Below are positions 26,832 through 35,956 of a stretch of 57,584 nt of DNA, piece after piece. Source of the DNA: Caenimonas koreensis DSM 17982 (lineage in GTDB: Bacteria; Pseudomonadota; Gammaproteobacteria; Burkholderiales; Burkholderiaceae_C); assembly GCF_009646335.1 (NCBI RefSeq), contig NZ_WJBU01000026.1, positions 1-57,584 of the forward strand. Reading direction: 5' to 3'. A program made the position numbers and the translations under genes. Position 1 is the first letter of the stretch. Each line of letters starts with the position of its first letter. The notes under the pieces were generated by a model. It searched no databases. It was given only the letters and a program-made list of their open reading frames with translations, and was not told where the DNA came from.

Positions 26832-29504
26832 ATGTGGGGTTCGACTAGCTTGCAGGTGCGCCTGGCAGCCTTGGTGCTTGCTGCGGTGGTGCCGCTGGCC
26901 GTCCTGTCTCTTTGGTTCACGACGCGCGAAGCAGCCGAGGCTGAGCAGCGCATTCGCGGCCAGCTGCAGCTGGCCGCGTCCCTGGTGGCTTCAGGCCAGG
27001 ACCGCACGATCGAGGCGGTGGAGCACCTGCTCGGCGCGATGAGCGCCATGGATCAGTTCCGCGCCGTTGATCGTCCCGCCTGCGACCGTTACTTCGAATC
27101 GCTTCGCGACCGCTTCCCGGTTTATTCCAACATCGGAATCGCCGACCTGAACGGCGATGTGCAGTGCAATGCGAACGGGCGCGGCGTCAAGTTCAACATT
27201 CACGACCGCCCGTATTTCCGCGAAGTGCTCAAGACGCAGCAGTTCGTCATGGGCGAGCCGATCATCGGGCGCCTGACAGGGCGCTTCGTGATCCCGTTCG
27301 TGCGGCCGGTGATGGATGGCCAGCGGATGGTAAGCGTCGTTTTTGCCACGCTGGACCTCGAGCGCGCTTCCAAGTCGCTCTCGCGCATCGAGCTGCCGAC
27401 GAGCGCCCGAGTGATGGTGCTCGACGGGCGCGGCGCGCCGCTGATGTCCAACCCGGCGCTGCCCAGTGCGCCGGCCAGCGTGCCTGCCAGCGCGCCGGCC
27501 AGCGTGCCTGCCAGTGCGGTGGGCAGCGCGCACCTCGCAATCGTCCAGCGCGCCTTGCTTGCAGGTGCAGGTGTCACTGAACTGGACGATGAGGCGGGCC
27601 AGCATCGGCTGTACGGTTTCGCCACGACCCGGCAAATCGGCGCTGAGCGGTGGGTGGCCATCGTCAGCATGTCGCGCGCCGACATCGCGGGCGCATCGGG
27701 CGACGCACTGCGAACCGAGATTCTCGTGATTGCAATGGGCCTGCTGCTGGCGGCATCCGGCGCGTGGATCATTGGCGGGCGGATCTTCGTGCAGCCCGCG
27801 CGCCAGATCCTGGGTGTTGTGCAGCGGCTCGAGCGCGGCGAGCTCGACGCCCGTGTCCCGCTTCAGGCGCGCACGAGTCGCGGCGACTTTGGCCGCATTG
27901 GCGGTGCATTCAACCTGATGGCCGAGTCCCTGCAGCTGCGCCAACACGATCTGGAAAGCGAGCTGGAGCGAAATCGCGCCGCCTACGAAATGCTGGACCA
28001 GGTCGTCAACAGCATGCAGGAAGCACTGGTCGCCATGGACAACTACGGCCGGATCCTGATGCACAACCAGGCCGCGCAGCAGTTGTTTCCGTTGAGTGCC
28101 CACGTCACTGCAGCGACGCGGGCGCAGACGTGGGGCCTGTTCCATCCGGATGGCAAGACGATCTACCACGCCAATGACGTGCCCATGGCGCGTGGCCTTC
28201 GAGGCGAAAGCGGCGGGCAGCTCCCCATCTTCGTTCGCAACTCGCTGGTACCCCAGGGGCGCATGTTGCAGGCGAGCTACCAGCCAATTCGCGGCCCGCA
28301 GGGAATAGCAGGCGCGCTCGTGGTGTGCACCGACGTCACGGAGTTGCGCGAGCGCGAAAACGACCTGTACGAGCTCAACGCCGGGCTCGAAGCGCGCATT
28401 GCCGAACGCACAGCAGAGCTCACGCGACAAGAGGCGCTGTACCGCACCCTGGCCGAGCAGGCGCCGGAGGTTGTGTGGAACACTGATGCGAGCGGCACCC
28501 GGCTGACATTCCTGAATCAGGCGTGGTACGAACTGGTTGGCGGCACGCCGCAAGACTGGCTCGGGCGCAGCGGCATCGGCGCGATCCACCCGGACGACCG
28601 GGCCGCGGTGGCCTCGAACTGGCGGCACTCACAGGCCGCGCTGACACCGTTCGCAGGCGTGCGCCGGCTTCGCGCCAAAGACGGCACATATCACACGACG
28701 TCCTATCGCGGCACGCCCGTGCTGGACGACCAGGGAGAGGTGATGTTCTGGGTCGGTATCGACGCGGACATCACGGGCCTGAAGTCCATCGAACGCGCTT
28801 TGCGCGCATCGAACCAGGAGCTGGAAGCTTTCTCCTATTCCGTGTCGCATGACCTGCGCGCCCCGCTGGGTGCCATCGCCGGATTCAGCCAGGCGCTCAA
28901 TGCCAGGCTGGGCGACAGCGGTGACGAGCGCTCGCGGCACTACCTCGCCCGCATCCAGGCTGGCGTCGTGAAGATGGAGCAGCTGATCGAGGGCCTGCTG
29001 TCGCTCGCACGCGTTGCGCGCTCGACGCTGGTATGGGGCCCGGTGAACATCACGGGGCTTGCGCGCGAACTGGCCGCCGAGCTGCAGGAGCAGCACCCAA
29101 AGCGATCCGTGCAAGTGACTGTCGAGGACGGGCTTTCAGCGCAAGGCGACGCGCGCCTGCTGCGCATCGCGCTCGAAAACCTGCTGGGCAACGCCTGGAA
29201 GTTTTCCTCTGAGCGAGGTGATGCGCGCGTGGAAGTCGGGCGGCGGGACGGCGTGTTCTTCGTGCGTGACAACGGCGTGGGCTTCGACATGGCCTATGCC
29301 GACAAACTCTTCGTCGCCTTCCAGAGGCTGCACACCGACAAGGAATTTCCAGGCACCGGCATTGGCCTGGCCACAGTGCGCCGCATCGTCGCGCGCCATC
29401 AGGGCCGGGTGTGGGTTGAGTCGCGCGAAGGTGCGGGCACGACCTTCTTCTTCACGCTGGGAGACTCGCCGCCGCCTACGTGGAAGATGGCTGAGTCGCA
29501 GTAG
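26832..29504 (+). CDS. Membrane sensor histidine kinase (cache–HAMP–PAS–PAS–HisKA–HATPase)
   Basis: An 890-residue hybrid-free sensor kinase. TM1 is about 12–29, an extracytoplasmic dCache-like domain about 30–295 (YSNIGIADLNGDVQC, FNIHDRPYFRE), TM2 about 296–314 and HAMP about 316–370. Two PAS domains lie at about 388–505 and 535–650, with a short coiled coil between. HisKA has the phospho-acceptor H673 (FSYSVSHDLRAPL). The ATPase domain carries the N box (ENLLGNAWKF), DNGVGFD and GTGIGLA. ATG 26832 follows GGGAGG. No response regulator gene is adjacent, so it is an orphan in this window. Residues about 210–231 are an Ala/Pro/Ser/Val repeat. Confidence 0.92.
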   Translation: MWGSTSLQVRLAALVLAAVVPLAVLSLWFTTREAAEAEQRIRGQLQLAASLVASGQDRTIEAVEHLLGAMSAMDQFRAVDRPACDRYFESLRDRFPVYSNIGIADLNGDVQCNANGRGVKFNIHDRPYFREVLKTQQFVMGEPIIGRLTGRFVIPFVRPVMDGQRMVSVVFATLDLERASKSLSRIELPTSARVMVLDGRGAPLMSNPALPSAPASVPASAPASVPASAVGSAHLAIVQRALLAGAGVTELDDEAGQHRLYGFATTRQIGAERWVAIVSMSRADIAGASGDALRTEILVIAMGLLLAASGAWIIGGRIFVQPARQILGVVQRLERGELDARVPLQARTSRGDFGRIGGAFNLMAESLQLRQHDLESELERNRAAYEMLDQVVNSMQEALVAMDNYGRILMHNQAAQQLFPLSAHVTAATRAQTWGLFHPDGKTIYHANDVPMARGLRGESGGQLPIFVRNSLVPQGRMLQASYQPIRGPQGIAGALVVCTDVTELRERENDLYELNAGLEARIAERTAELTRQEALYRTLAEQAPEVVWNTDASGTRLTFLNQAWYELVGGTPQDWLGRSGIGAIHPDDRAAVASNWRHSQAALTPFAGVRRLRAKDGTYHTTSYRGTPVLDDQGEVMFWVGIDADITGLKSIERALRASNQELEAFSYSVSHDLRAPLGAIAGFSQALNARLGDSGDERSRHYLARIQAGVVKMEQLIEGLLSLARVARSTLVWGPVNITGLARELAAELQEQHPKRSVQVTVEDGLSAQGDARLLRIALENLLGNAWKFSSERGDARVEVGRRDGVFFVRDNGVGFDMAYADKLFVAFQRLHTDKEFPGTGIGLATVRRIVARHQGRVWVESREGAGTTFFFTLGDSPPPTWKMAESQ
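27464..27525 (+). repeat. 24-bp tandem repeat inside the sensor kinase gene
   Basis: Two 24-bp units (27464–27487 and 27488–27511, one base different) and a degenerate partial third. They encode SAPASVPA twice, then SAVG. The unit is a multiple of three, so copy-number change would lengthen or shorten the sensor domain without a frameshift. Confidence 0.8.
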
Positions 29505-30561
29505 ACGCGGCCCGCGAAAAGCGCCACACGCCTGCGGCATCTTTGGCGCGGTCGAGCTGCCCCGTGAACCACAGTGCGTGCAAATGCGCGACGGCCTCGC
29601 CCATCGCGAAAGTCGTTTGATGCAGGTCGAGCGCGCGCCTGAAAATGATGCCCATTGCGTCAAAGCCCGATAGCGGTGACGTGGCACTGGCCTGCAGCAC
29701 TTCAGCGAGCCGGTCGCGATGGTGGTCGTGCAGCTGCGTGATGCGCTCGTGCAGGCCGCGAAACGGCTTGCCGTGCGAAGGCAGCGTGAGTGTGTCGGCG
29801 GGCAGCGGCGCAAACTTGTCGATCGAATCGAGAAACTGCTGCAGCGGATTCGATTCCGGCTCGATGTCGTGCACGCTCACGTTGGTGGAAATCCGCGGCA
29901 GCATCATGTCGCCGGAGACGAGCACGTGCAGGTCATCGCAATAAAGCGCAATGTGTTCCGGCGCGTGGCCGTAGCCGCTGATACAGCGCCAGTCACGCCC
30001 GCCAATGCGAATGACATCGCCATCCTGCATGCGGCGAAACGTGTCCGGCACCGAAGGAACCATCGACGGGTAGTAGTTCACCCGCGCGCGGATCTTCGCA
30101 AGCGATTCGGGATCGACGAGGCCGTTCGCAGCGAAGAAGTTCGCCGAATGCTCGCCACCGAAGGCGGACATGTTGTGCGTTGCCAGCCGCGCCACGTTGT
30201 AGTCGGTCGCGCTGATCCACAGCGGCGCATTCCAGCGTTCGCACAGCCACGCGGCGTTACCCATGTGGTCGGGGTGCATGTGCGTGACGATCACGCGCAG
30301 GATGGGCAGGCCGGCCAGCTGCGTCGAAAAAATCGTCTCCCACTGCGCCTTGGATTCGTCGCGTGAAATGCAGGTGTCGATCACCGTCCAGCCGTCTCGC
30401 CCGTCGATGCGGTCGCGAAGCAGCCAGAGATTGATGTGATCCAGCTGGAAGGGCAGCGCCATGCGGATCCACCTGACGCCCGGCGCGACCTCCAGCGTGT
30501 CGCCCAGCGCGGGGAGGGTGTCGCCGAACGGATAGTCCAGCCGTTGTTCAAGAGCGTTCAT
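29476..30561 (-). CDS. MBL-fold metallo-hydrolase of the LiuR-like locus
   Basis: A 361-residue metallo-beta-lactamase-fold protein with H94-x-H96-x-D98-H99 (THMHPDHMG) and later GYGHAPEH, SGDMMLPR and PSHGKPF as probable ligands. The last 100 residues are a helical region (about 260–361) common to the larger MBL hydrolases. Its stop lies inside the 3' end of the sensor kinase gene, a 29-base tail-to-tail overlap. It is divergent from the MerR-type regulator, and a near-palindromic site (30583–30604) lies 22 bases upstream of its start. A role as acyl-CoA or lactone hydrolase in branched-chain catabolism is inferred only from context. Confidence 0.85.
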   Translation of the reverse strand: MNALEQRLDYPFGDTLPALGDTLEVAPGVRWIRMALPFQLDHINLWLLRDRIDGRDGWTVIDTCISRDESKAQWETIFSTQLAGLPILRVIVTHMHPDHMGNAAWLCERWNAPLWISATDYNVARLATHNMSAFGGEHSANFFAANGLVDPESLAKIRARVNYYPSMVPSVPDTFRRMQDGDVIRIGGRDWRCISGYGHAPEHIALYCDDLHVLVSGDMMLPRISTNVSVHDIEPESNPLQQFLDSIDKFAPLPADTLTLPSHGKPFRGLHERITQLHDHHRDRLAEVLQASATSPLSGFDAMGIIFRRALDLHQTTFAMGEAVAHLHALWFTGQLDRAKDAAGVWRFSRAASTATQPSST

Positions 30562-30582
30562 GGAGCCTGCGCAAAGGGATGA

Positions 30583-30604
30583 TTGACGTTGACGTAAACG
30601 TCAT
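30583..30604. promoter_or_regulatory. Operator site 1 of the MerR/LiuR-like regulator
   Basis: A 22-base near-palindrome beginning TTGACGTTGAC and ending with GTAAACGTCAT. It differs from the perfect site at 31075–31096 at two positions. It lies between the divergent MBL and MerR-type genes, 22 bases from the MBL start and 62 from the regulator start. Its size and dyad symmetry fit MerR-family operators; the cognate regulator is inferred from position. Confidence 0.75.
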
Positions 30605-30666
30605 ATGTAATCACATTGTAGGGACGGGGCCATGCCCCTCATGTCCCGTGAAGTACACGAACACTT

Positions 30667-31074
30667 ATGCCTGCAAGCCCGACGACCTACACCATCAGCG
30701 ACCTGGCGAAAGAATTCGACCTCACCACGCGCGCCATGCGCTTTTATGAAGACATGGGCCTGCTGCAGCCCGAGCGGTCCGGCCCGGGCGGGCGCAACCG
30801 GGTGTACAGCCCGCGCGACCGCACCCGCCTGAAGCTCACGCTGCGTGCCAAGCGCCTGGGCCTGTCGCTCACTGAAGCGCGCGAGATCATCGACATGTAC
30901 GACTCGCCGCGCGACACGGGGCCGCAGCTGAAGAAGTTCCTGGCCGTGCTGGCGCTGCACCGCAAGCAGATCGAGGAGCAGATGGCTGACCTGCAAGCCA
31001 ACCTCGATGAGGTGAAAGTGCACGAGAAAGAGGCGCGGGTGCTGCTGGCACGCGCCGAAAAATCGCGGGCATAA
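30667..31074 (+). CDS. liuR: MerR-family regulator, LiuR-like
   Basis: A 135-residue MerR-type regulator. The winged helix is about 8–75 (YTISDLAKEFDLTTRAMRFYEDMGLL, then GGRNRVYSPRDRTRLKLTLRAKRLGLS in blocks), followed by a dimerisation coiled coil at about 90–135. There is no metal-binding cysteine pattern. In proteobacteria LiuR regulates leucine/isovalerate catabolism genes, and an isovaleryl-CoA dehydrogenase gene lies two genes downstream. Palindromic sites before and after this gene suggest autoregulation plus control of both flanking units. The gene symbol rests on context and family resemblance. Confidence 0.82.
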   Translation: MPASPTTYTISDLAKEFDLTTRAMRFYEDMGLLQPERSGPGGRNRVYSPRDRTRLKLTLRAKRLGLSLTEAREIIDMYDSPRDTGPQLKKFLAVLALHRKQIEEQMADLQANLDEVKVHEKEARVLLARAEKSRA

Positions 31075-31096
31075 TTGACGTTTACGTAAACGTCAA
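31075..31096. promoter_or_regulatory. Operator site 2 of the MerR/LiuR-like regulator (perfect palindrome)
   Basis: A perfect 22-bp palindrome: the 11-base arm TTGACGTTTAC followed directly by its reverse complement. It starts on the base after the regulator stop codon and ends 43 bases before the thioesterase start, so it sits where the promoter for the thioesterase/ivd unit should be. Confidence 0.82.
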
Positions 31097-31139
31097 TCAA
31101 TGGCGTCGCCGTCAATCAACGTACTCCAGGGGCTGCGCG

Positions 31140-31601
31140 ATGGCCGATCCGCGTTTCGATCCGCAAGACACTGACTTCGCCAACCGCGTGCGCGCGAGCT
31201 TCGAGCGGCAAGACGCGATGAAGACCATCGGCGCCACGCTCACCAAAGTCGAGCCGGGCGTCGTCCATATCGAGCTGCGCTGGGCGCAGGCACTGACCCA
31301 GCAACACGGATTCCTGCACGCCGGCATGCTGGCCACCGCGCTCGATTCCGCCTGCGGCTACTGCGCGTTCACCCTGATGCCCGTTGAGGCGGCCGTCTTG
31401 ACGATCGAGTACAAAATCAACTTGCTGGCGCCCGCCAAAGGTGAGCGTTTTCGCATGGAAGGCGTCGTCATCAAGCCCGGGCGGACCGTCACGGTGGCGG
31501 AAGGCCGGGCCTATGCCATCGACGCCGGCAAGCAAAAACTGATCGCGACCATGGGTTGCACGCTGATGGCCGTGGTCGGGCGCGACGGCATCAAGCACTG
31601 A
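31140..31601 (+). CDS. PaaI-family (hotdog) acyl-CoA thioesterase
   Basis: A 153-residue single hotdog-fold protein. The family region HGFLHAGMLATALDSACGYCAF (about 59–80) includes the usual catalytic acidic residue in the hotdog helix (D72), followed by the strand pair TIEYKINLLAPAKGERF. It probably hydrolyses a short or medium acyl-CoA, freeing CoA during branched-chain or aromatic acid breakdown. It lies just behind a perfect MerR-type operator and 39 bases before ivd, so the two should be one unit. Confidence 0.87.
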   Translation: MADPRFDPQDTDFANRVRASFERQDAMKTIGATLTKVEPGVVHIELRWAQALTQQHGFLHAGMLATALDSACGYCAFTLMPVEAAVLTIEYKINLLAPAKGERFRMEGVVIKPGRTVTVAEGRAYAIDAGKQKLIATMGCTLMAVVGRDGIKH

Positions 31602-31640
31602 CATCGAAGAAGACGAACACATCCAGCAGGAGACAACCCC

Positions 31641-32819
31641 ATGAATCTTCCAGGCCTTAACTTCCAGCTCGGCGAAGACATCGACGCGCTGCGCGACGCC
31701 GTGCGCTCTTTCGCCGAAGCGCAGATCGCGCCGCGCGCCGCCGAGATCGATCGAAGCGACCAGTTCCCGATGGACCTGTGGCGCAAGATGGGCGAGCTGG
31801 GCGTGCTGGGCATCACGGTGCCGGAGGAATATGGCGGCGCGAACATGGGCTACCTGGCGCACATGATCGCAATGGAAGAAATCTCCCGCGCATCAGCTTC
31901 GGTCGGCTTGTCCTACGGCGCGCACTCCAACCTGTGCGTGAACCAGCTCAAGCGCAACGGCACGGACGACCAGAAAAAGCGCTTCCTGCCCAAACTGATC
32001 TCGGGCGAACATGTGGGCGCATTGGCGATGAGCGAGCCCGGCGCGGGCAGCGACGTGATTTCGATGAAGCTCAAGGCTGAGGAAAAGGGCGGCTACTACG
32101 TGCTCAACGGCACGAAGATGTGGATCACCAACGGCCCCGATGCCGACACGATGGTCGTCTATGCCAAGACCGAGCCCGAACTCGGCGCGCGCGGCGTGAC
32201 AGCGTTCATCGTCGAGAAGGGCATGAAGGGCTTTTCCACCGCGCAAAAGCTCGACAAGCTGGGCATGCGCGGCTCGCACACCGGCGAGATGGTGTTCAAC
32301 AACGTTGAAGTGCCCGCGTCGAACGTGCTGGGTGCGCTCAACGGTGGCGCCAAAGTGCTCATGTCCGGGTTGGACTACGAGCGCGCCGTCCTCGCCGCGG
32401 GCCCCATCGGCATCATGCAAGCCGTGATGGATAACGTGGTGCCGTACACGCACGACCGCAAGCAGTTCGGCCAGAGCATCGGCGAGTTCCAGCTCATCCA
32501 GGGCAAGGTTGCCGACATGTACACCGTGCTGCAGGCCGGCCGCGCCTTCTGCTACACGGTGGGCAAGAACCTCGACATGCTGGGCGCCGAGCACGTGCGC
32601 CAGGTGCGCAAGGACTGCGCGAGCGTGATCCTGTGGTGCGCAGAAAAGGCAACGTGGATGGCGGGCGAAGGCATACAGATCTTCGGTGGCAATGGCTACA
32701 TCAACGAGTACCCGCTGGGCCGCCTGTGGCGCGATGCAAAGCTCTACGAGATTGGCGCGGGCACCAGCGAGATCCGCCGCATGTTGATCGGGCGCGAGTT
32801 GTTCGCAGAGACAATGTAG
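31641..32819 (+). CDS. ivd: Isovaleryl-CoA dehydrogenase
   Basis: A 392-residue FAD enzyme oxidising isovaleryl-CoA to 3-methylcrotonyl-CoA in leucine catabolism. The catalytic base sits at the IVD-specific position E247 ([13 protein letters not shown]), not in the C-terminal YEGT motif used by most acyl-CoA dehydrogenases; here that motif reads [22 protein letters not shown] and [15 protein letters not shown] are intact. AGGAG lies ahead of the start. The methylcrotonyl-CoA carboxylase, hydratase and HMG-CoA lyase genes usually found with it are not in this window; the next gene is a carbonic anhydrase. Confidence 0.95.
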   Translation: MNLPGLNFQLGEDIDALRDAVRSFAEAQIAPRAAEIDRSDQFPMDLWRKMGELGVLGITVPEEYGGANMGYLAHMIAMEEISRASASVGLSYGAHSNLCVNQLKRNGTDDQKKRFLPKLISGEHVGALAMSEPGAGSDVISMKLKAEEKGGYYVLNGTKMWITNGPDADTMVVYAKTEPELGARGVTAFIVEKGMKGFSTAQKLDKLGMRGSHTGEMVFNNVEVPASNVLGALNGGAKVLMSGLDYERAVLAAGPIGIMQAVMDNVVPYTHDRKQFGQSIGEFQLIQGKVADMYTVLQAGRAFCYTVGKNLDMLGAEHVRQVRKDCASVILWCAEKATWMAGEGIQIFGGNGYINEYPLGRLWRDAKLYEIGAGTSEIRRMLIGRELFAETM

Positions 32820-32820
32820 G

Positions 32821-32936
32821 GGAGGTTGTACGGGAGGTTGAGCGTTGGGCGTTTGGCGTTTAGCGAAAATCCCAACCCATAAGCCCAACCCCCAACCCCC
32901 AACCCCCAACGCTCAACGCTCAACGCTCAACCTCCC
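32821..32936. repeat. Heptamer-periodic inverted repeat between ivd and can
   Basis: The left side (32835–32866) has 7-bp-periodic units of GTTGAGC / GTTGGGC / GTTTGGC / GTTTAGC. The right side (about 32884–32936) has CCCAACC-phased units, then three GCTCAAC units. The 15 bases at 32832–32846 are the exact complement of 32922–32936, so the whole gap can fold into a long hairpin. It fills the gap between two genes completely and abuts the can start. Confidence 0.85.
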
Positions 32937-32940
32937 CAAA

Positions 32941-33591
32941 ATGTCCATCCACGATCTCTTTACACACAACCGCGCATGGGCTGCGGAGATGGAGCGCACG
33001 CGGCCCGGCTTTTTCACGAGCCTCACCAAGCAGCAGACGCCCAAGTTCATGTGGATCGGCTGCAGCGATTCACGCGTGCCGGCCAACCAGATCACGGGGC
33101 TGGAGCCTGGCGAAGTTTTTGTTCATCGCAACGTCGCCAACATCGTTGTCCACTCCGACCTGAATGCGCTCTCGGCGATCCAGTTCGCCGTGGACATGCT
33201 CAAGGTCGAGCACATCATGGTCGTGGGCCACTACGGCTGCGGTGGCGTCATGACGGCGCTGGCAGGCGGGCGCATCGGACTGGCCGACAACTGGATTCGC
33301 CACATCCAGGACGTGCGCGACCGCCATCGCAGCCTGCTCGAATCATTGCCCCAGGACAAGCGCGGCGACGCGCTGGTGGACCTGAACGTGATCGAGCAAG
33401 TCGTCAACGTCTGCGTCAGCACCGTAATGGTCGATGCATGGGCCAAAGGCCAGAAGGTCACGATTCACGGCTGGGCATTCGGCGTGCACGACGGCCTGCT
33501 GCAGGACCTGAAGATGTCGGTCAGCAGCCCGGATGAGATCGAACCCCTGTATCGCGCCGCCGTTGAAAGCATCACGGCGAGCCGGCTCTAG
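32941..33591 (+). CDS. can: Beta-class carbonic anhydrase
   Basis: A 216-residue zinc enzyme interconverting CO2 and bicarbonate. Zinc ligands C41, H97 and C100, with the D43–R45 dyad, are visible in CSDSRVPANQ and GHYGCGGV. ATG 32941 gives the normal N-terminus (MSIHDLFTHNRAWA) but has no Shine-Dalgarno sequence; the bases ahead are CTCAACCTCCCCAAA. An in-frame TTG at 32845, seven bases after GGGAGG, would add 32 residues encoded by the repeat. aceK follows 18 bases later. Bicarbonate supply for the biotin carboxylase step of leucine catabolism is a reasonable inference. Confidence 0.93.
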   Translation: MSIHDLFTHNRAWAAEMERTRPGFFTSLTKQQTPKFMWIGCSDSRVPANQITGLEPGEVFVHRNVANIVVHSDLNALSAIQFAVDMLKVEHIMVVGHYGCGGVMTALAGGRIGLADNWIRHIQDVRDRHRSLLESLPQDKRGDALVDLNVIEQVVNVCVSTVMVDAWAKGQKVTIHGWAFGVHDGLLQDLKMSVSSPDEIEPLYRAAVESITASRL

Positions 33592-33609
33592 CGCGCAGCA
33601 GGCACCGAC

Positions 33610-35433
33610 ATGTTTCCCCAGCGCCTCGACTCGCCGTTAGCCTACGACATCGCCAAGGCGATGATGGATGGCTTCAACCGCCACTACCGGTTGTTCCGCA
33701 CCGAGTCCGCACGCGCCAAGCACCGGTTCGAAACGGCCGACTGGCACGGCCAGCAACGTGCGCAGCGTGAGCGCATCGAGTTCTATGACCTGCGCGTCAA
33801 GGAAGCGACGACACGGCTCGAAAAGGAATTCAAGGCAGGCGAGCAGCCGATGGACGTGTGGCAGCAGGTCAAGTTGCACTACATCGGCCTGCTGGTCGAT
33901 CACCACCAGCCCGAACTGGCCGAAACGTTTTTCAATTCGGTCACGACCAAGATCCTGCACCGCACGCACTTCCACAACGATTTCATTTTTGTGCGGCCGG
34001 CCGTGAGCACCGAGTACATCGAAAACGATGAACCTGCTGCATTGCCGACGTATCGCGCGTACTACCCCACCAGCGAAACGCTGGGCGAGACGATCACACG
34101 CATCATCACCAATTTCCAGCTGCAAAAGCCCTTTGCCGACCTGGAGCGCGACAGCAACTACGTGCTGCAGGAAATGTCGGCGCGCATGCAGGGCGCGAAG
34201 CTGCGCGCGAACTTCCAGATCCAGGTGCTCACGTCGCTGTTCTTCCGCAACAAGGGCGCCTACATCGTCGGCAAGATCATCAATGGCTTCAGCGAAGTGC
34301 CGTTTGTGCTGCCGGTGCTGCACGACAAAGACGGCAAGCTCACCATCGACGCGTGCCTGTTCGGTGAAGACGACCTGCAGGCGCTGTTTTCATTTGCGCG
34401 CGCGTACTTCATGGTGGACATGGAAGTGCCGTCGGCCTATGTGCAGTTTTTGCGCTCGCTCATGCCGCGCAAGCCGCGCAATGAAATCTACAACGCGCTG
34501 GGCCTGGCCAAGCAGGGCAAGACGCTCTTCTATCGCGACTTCCTGTATCACACGAAGCACTCGAGCGACAAGTTCCGCATTGCGCCCGGCATCAAGGGCA
34601 TGGTCATGCTGGTGTTCGACCTGCCGTCGTTCCCGTATGTCTTCAAGCTGATCAAAGACTACTACCCGCCGCAAAAAGACACCACGCGCGAGCAGATCCA
34701 GGGCAAGTACCTGCTGGTCAAGCAGCACGACCGTGTGGGCCGCATGGCCGACACGCTGGAATACAGCGAAGTGGCTTTTGCGCGCGACCGCTTCGAGGAA
34801 GACCTGATCGAGGAAATCCGCAAGTTCGCGCCAAGCCAGCTTGAGATTTCAGACCGCGATGGCGATGGCCATGAGGAAGTGATCATCAAGCACCTGTACA
34901 TCGAGCGCCGGATGATCCCGTTGAACATCTACCTGCAGGAAGCATTCGATGCGGGCTCGCAGGGCCCTGCGGCCGAGCAGATCGAGCGCGCGGTGCTCGA
35001 ATACGGCAATGCGATCAAAGACCTCGTCGCAGCCAACATCTTCCCGGGCGACATGCTCTGGAAGAACTTCGGCGTGACGCGCAACGGCAAAGTGGTGTTC
35101 TACGATTACGACGAGATCGAATACATCACCGACGTGAACTTCCGCAAGGTGCCGCAGGCGCGCACTGAGGAAGAAGAGATGTCTGGCGAGATCTGGTATC
35201 ACGTGGGGCCGAAAGACGTGTTCCCCGAAACATTCGGGCCGTTCCTGCTCGGCAACCCGGCTGTGCGCGAAGTGTTCATGCGCCACCACGCCGACTTGCT
35301 CGACCCCGCCTACTGGCAAAGCGCGAAGGAGCGCATCCAGGCCGGCTATGTGCACGATGTGTTTCCGTACGACCGCGACAAGCGCTTCAACGTGATGCAT
35401 GGCAACGCTACATCAAGTGAGGCGATGTCATGA
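33610..35433 (+). CDS. aceK: Isocitrate dehydrogenase kinase/phosphatase
   Basis: A 607-residue bifunctional enzyme that phosphorylates and dephosphorylates isocitrate dehydrogenase, switching carbon between the TCA cycle and the glyoxylate bypass. The ATP-binding region is around 295–345 ([38 protein letters not shown]). The catalytic block is [27 protein letters not shown] read in parts (about 477–503). Length is normal. It fits a genome living on acetyl-CoA-yielding substrates. aceA and aceB are not in the window. It overlaps the next gene by four bases (ATGA). Confidence 0.96.
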   Translation: MFPQRLDSPLAYDIAKAMMDGFNRHYRLFRTESARAKHRFETADWHGQQRAQRERIEFYDLRVKEATTRLEKEFKAGEQPMDVWQQVKLHYIGLLVDHHQPELAETFFNSVTTKILHRTHFHNDFIFVRPAVSTEYIENDEPAALPTYRAYYPTSETLGETITRIITNFQLQKPFADLERDSNYVLQEMSARMQGAKLRANFQIQVLTSLFFRNKGAYIVGKIINGFSEVPFVLPVLHDKDGKLTIDACLFGEDDLQALFSFARAYFMVDMEVPSAYVQFLRSLMPRKPRNEIYNALGLAKQGKTLFYRDFLYHTKHSSDKFRIAPGIKGMVMLVFDLPSFPYVFKLIKDYYPPQKDTTREQIQGKYLLVKQHDRVGRMADTLEYSEVAFARDRFEEDLIEEIRKFAPSQLEISDRDGDGHEEVIIKHLYIERRMIPLNIYLQEAFDAGSQGPAAEQIERAVLEYGNAIKDLVAANIFPGDMLWKNFGVTRNGKVVFYDYDEIEYITDVNFRKVPQARTEEEEMSGEIWYHVGPKDVFPETFGPFLLGNPAVREVFMRHHADLLDPAYWQSAKERIQAGYVHDVFPYDRDKRFNVMHGNATSSEAMS

Positions 35434-35915
35434 ATGCGCGCGACGCATGGGAGCTCGCGAGCTTTGTCGTCACGGCGCTCGGCTTGCCCTTTGCGATCTG
35501 CTTTTTCGCGTGGGAGCAGCGCAAGGAGCGCGACAACGAGGAAGAAGAGCAGTACCAGCTGCTCTCCAATGCGTACAACGACTTCCTGAAGATCGTGCTC
35601 GCCCATCCTGACTTGCACCTGCGACTGAACGAGCCACTGGCCAACCCCACGTCGGAGCAGAACGAGCGCATGCTCGTGATCTTCGACATGCTGATGTCGC
35701 TGTTCGAGCGCGCCTATCTCGTCGCCTACAAAGAGCGGATGAGTGAGACAGAGCGCCGCCGCTGGAACAGCTGGGACGACTACATGCGCGAGTGGTGCCG
35801 CCGCGAAGATTTCCGCAATGCCATGCCGTTGCTGCTGCGCGGTGAAGACCCCGAATTCCAGAGTTACCTGCGCCGCATTGCCGATGGGGAACGCGGCGGA
35901 TTGCTCACTGTCTAA
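35430..35915 (+). CDS. Hypothetical protein with N-terminal membrane helix, coupled to aceK
   Basis: A 161-residue protein. One hydrophobic helix (about 7–24, [18 protein letters not shown]) is followed by an acidic, helical cytoplasmic part ([24 protein letters not shown] in blocks). It has conserved-looking Trp/Glu/Arg-rich patches ([20 protein letters not shown]) but no domain I recognise. The ATG lies within the aceK stop context (ATGA overlap), so it is translated with AceK and may act as its partner or membrane tether; that is inference only. Confidence 0.75.
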   Translation: MNARDAWELASFVVTALGLPFAICFFAWEQRKERDNEEEEQYQLLSNAYNDFLKIVLAHPDLHLRLNEPLANPTSEQNERMLVIFDMLMSLFERAYLVAYKERMSETERRRWNSWDDYMREWCRREDFRNAMPLLLRGEDPEFQSYLRRIADGERGGLLTV

Positions 35916-35956
35916 CGTTTCAAGAGTCTCAAGAGCCAAGCTGAAAGGAGCTTTAC

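Noticed and set aside
26991..28628. 545-residue leftward open frame
   Set aside because: Antisense to the sensor histidine kinase; a by-product of GC bias.
32884..32936. CRISPR array
   Set aside because: Units are only 7 bp, contiguous and without spacers; no cas genes are present.
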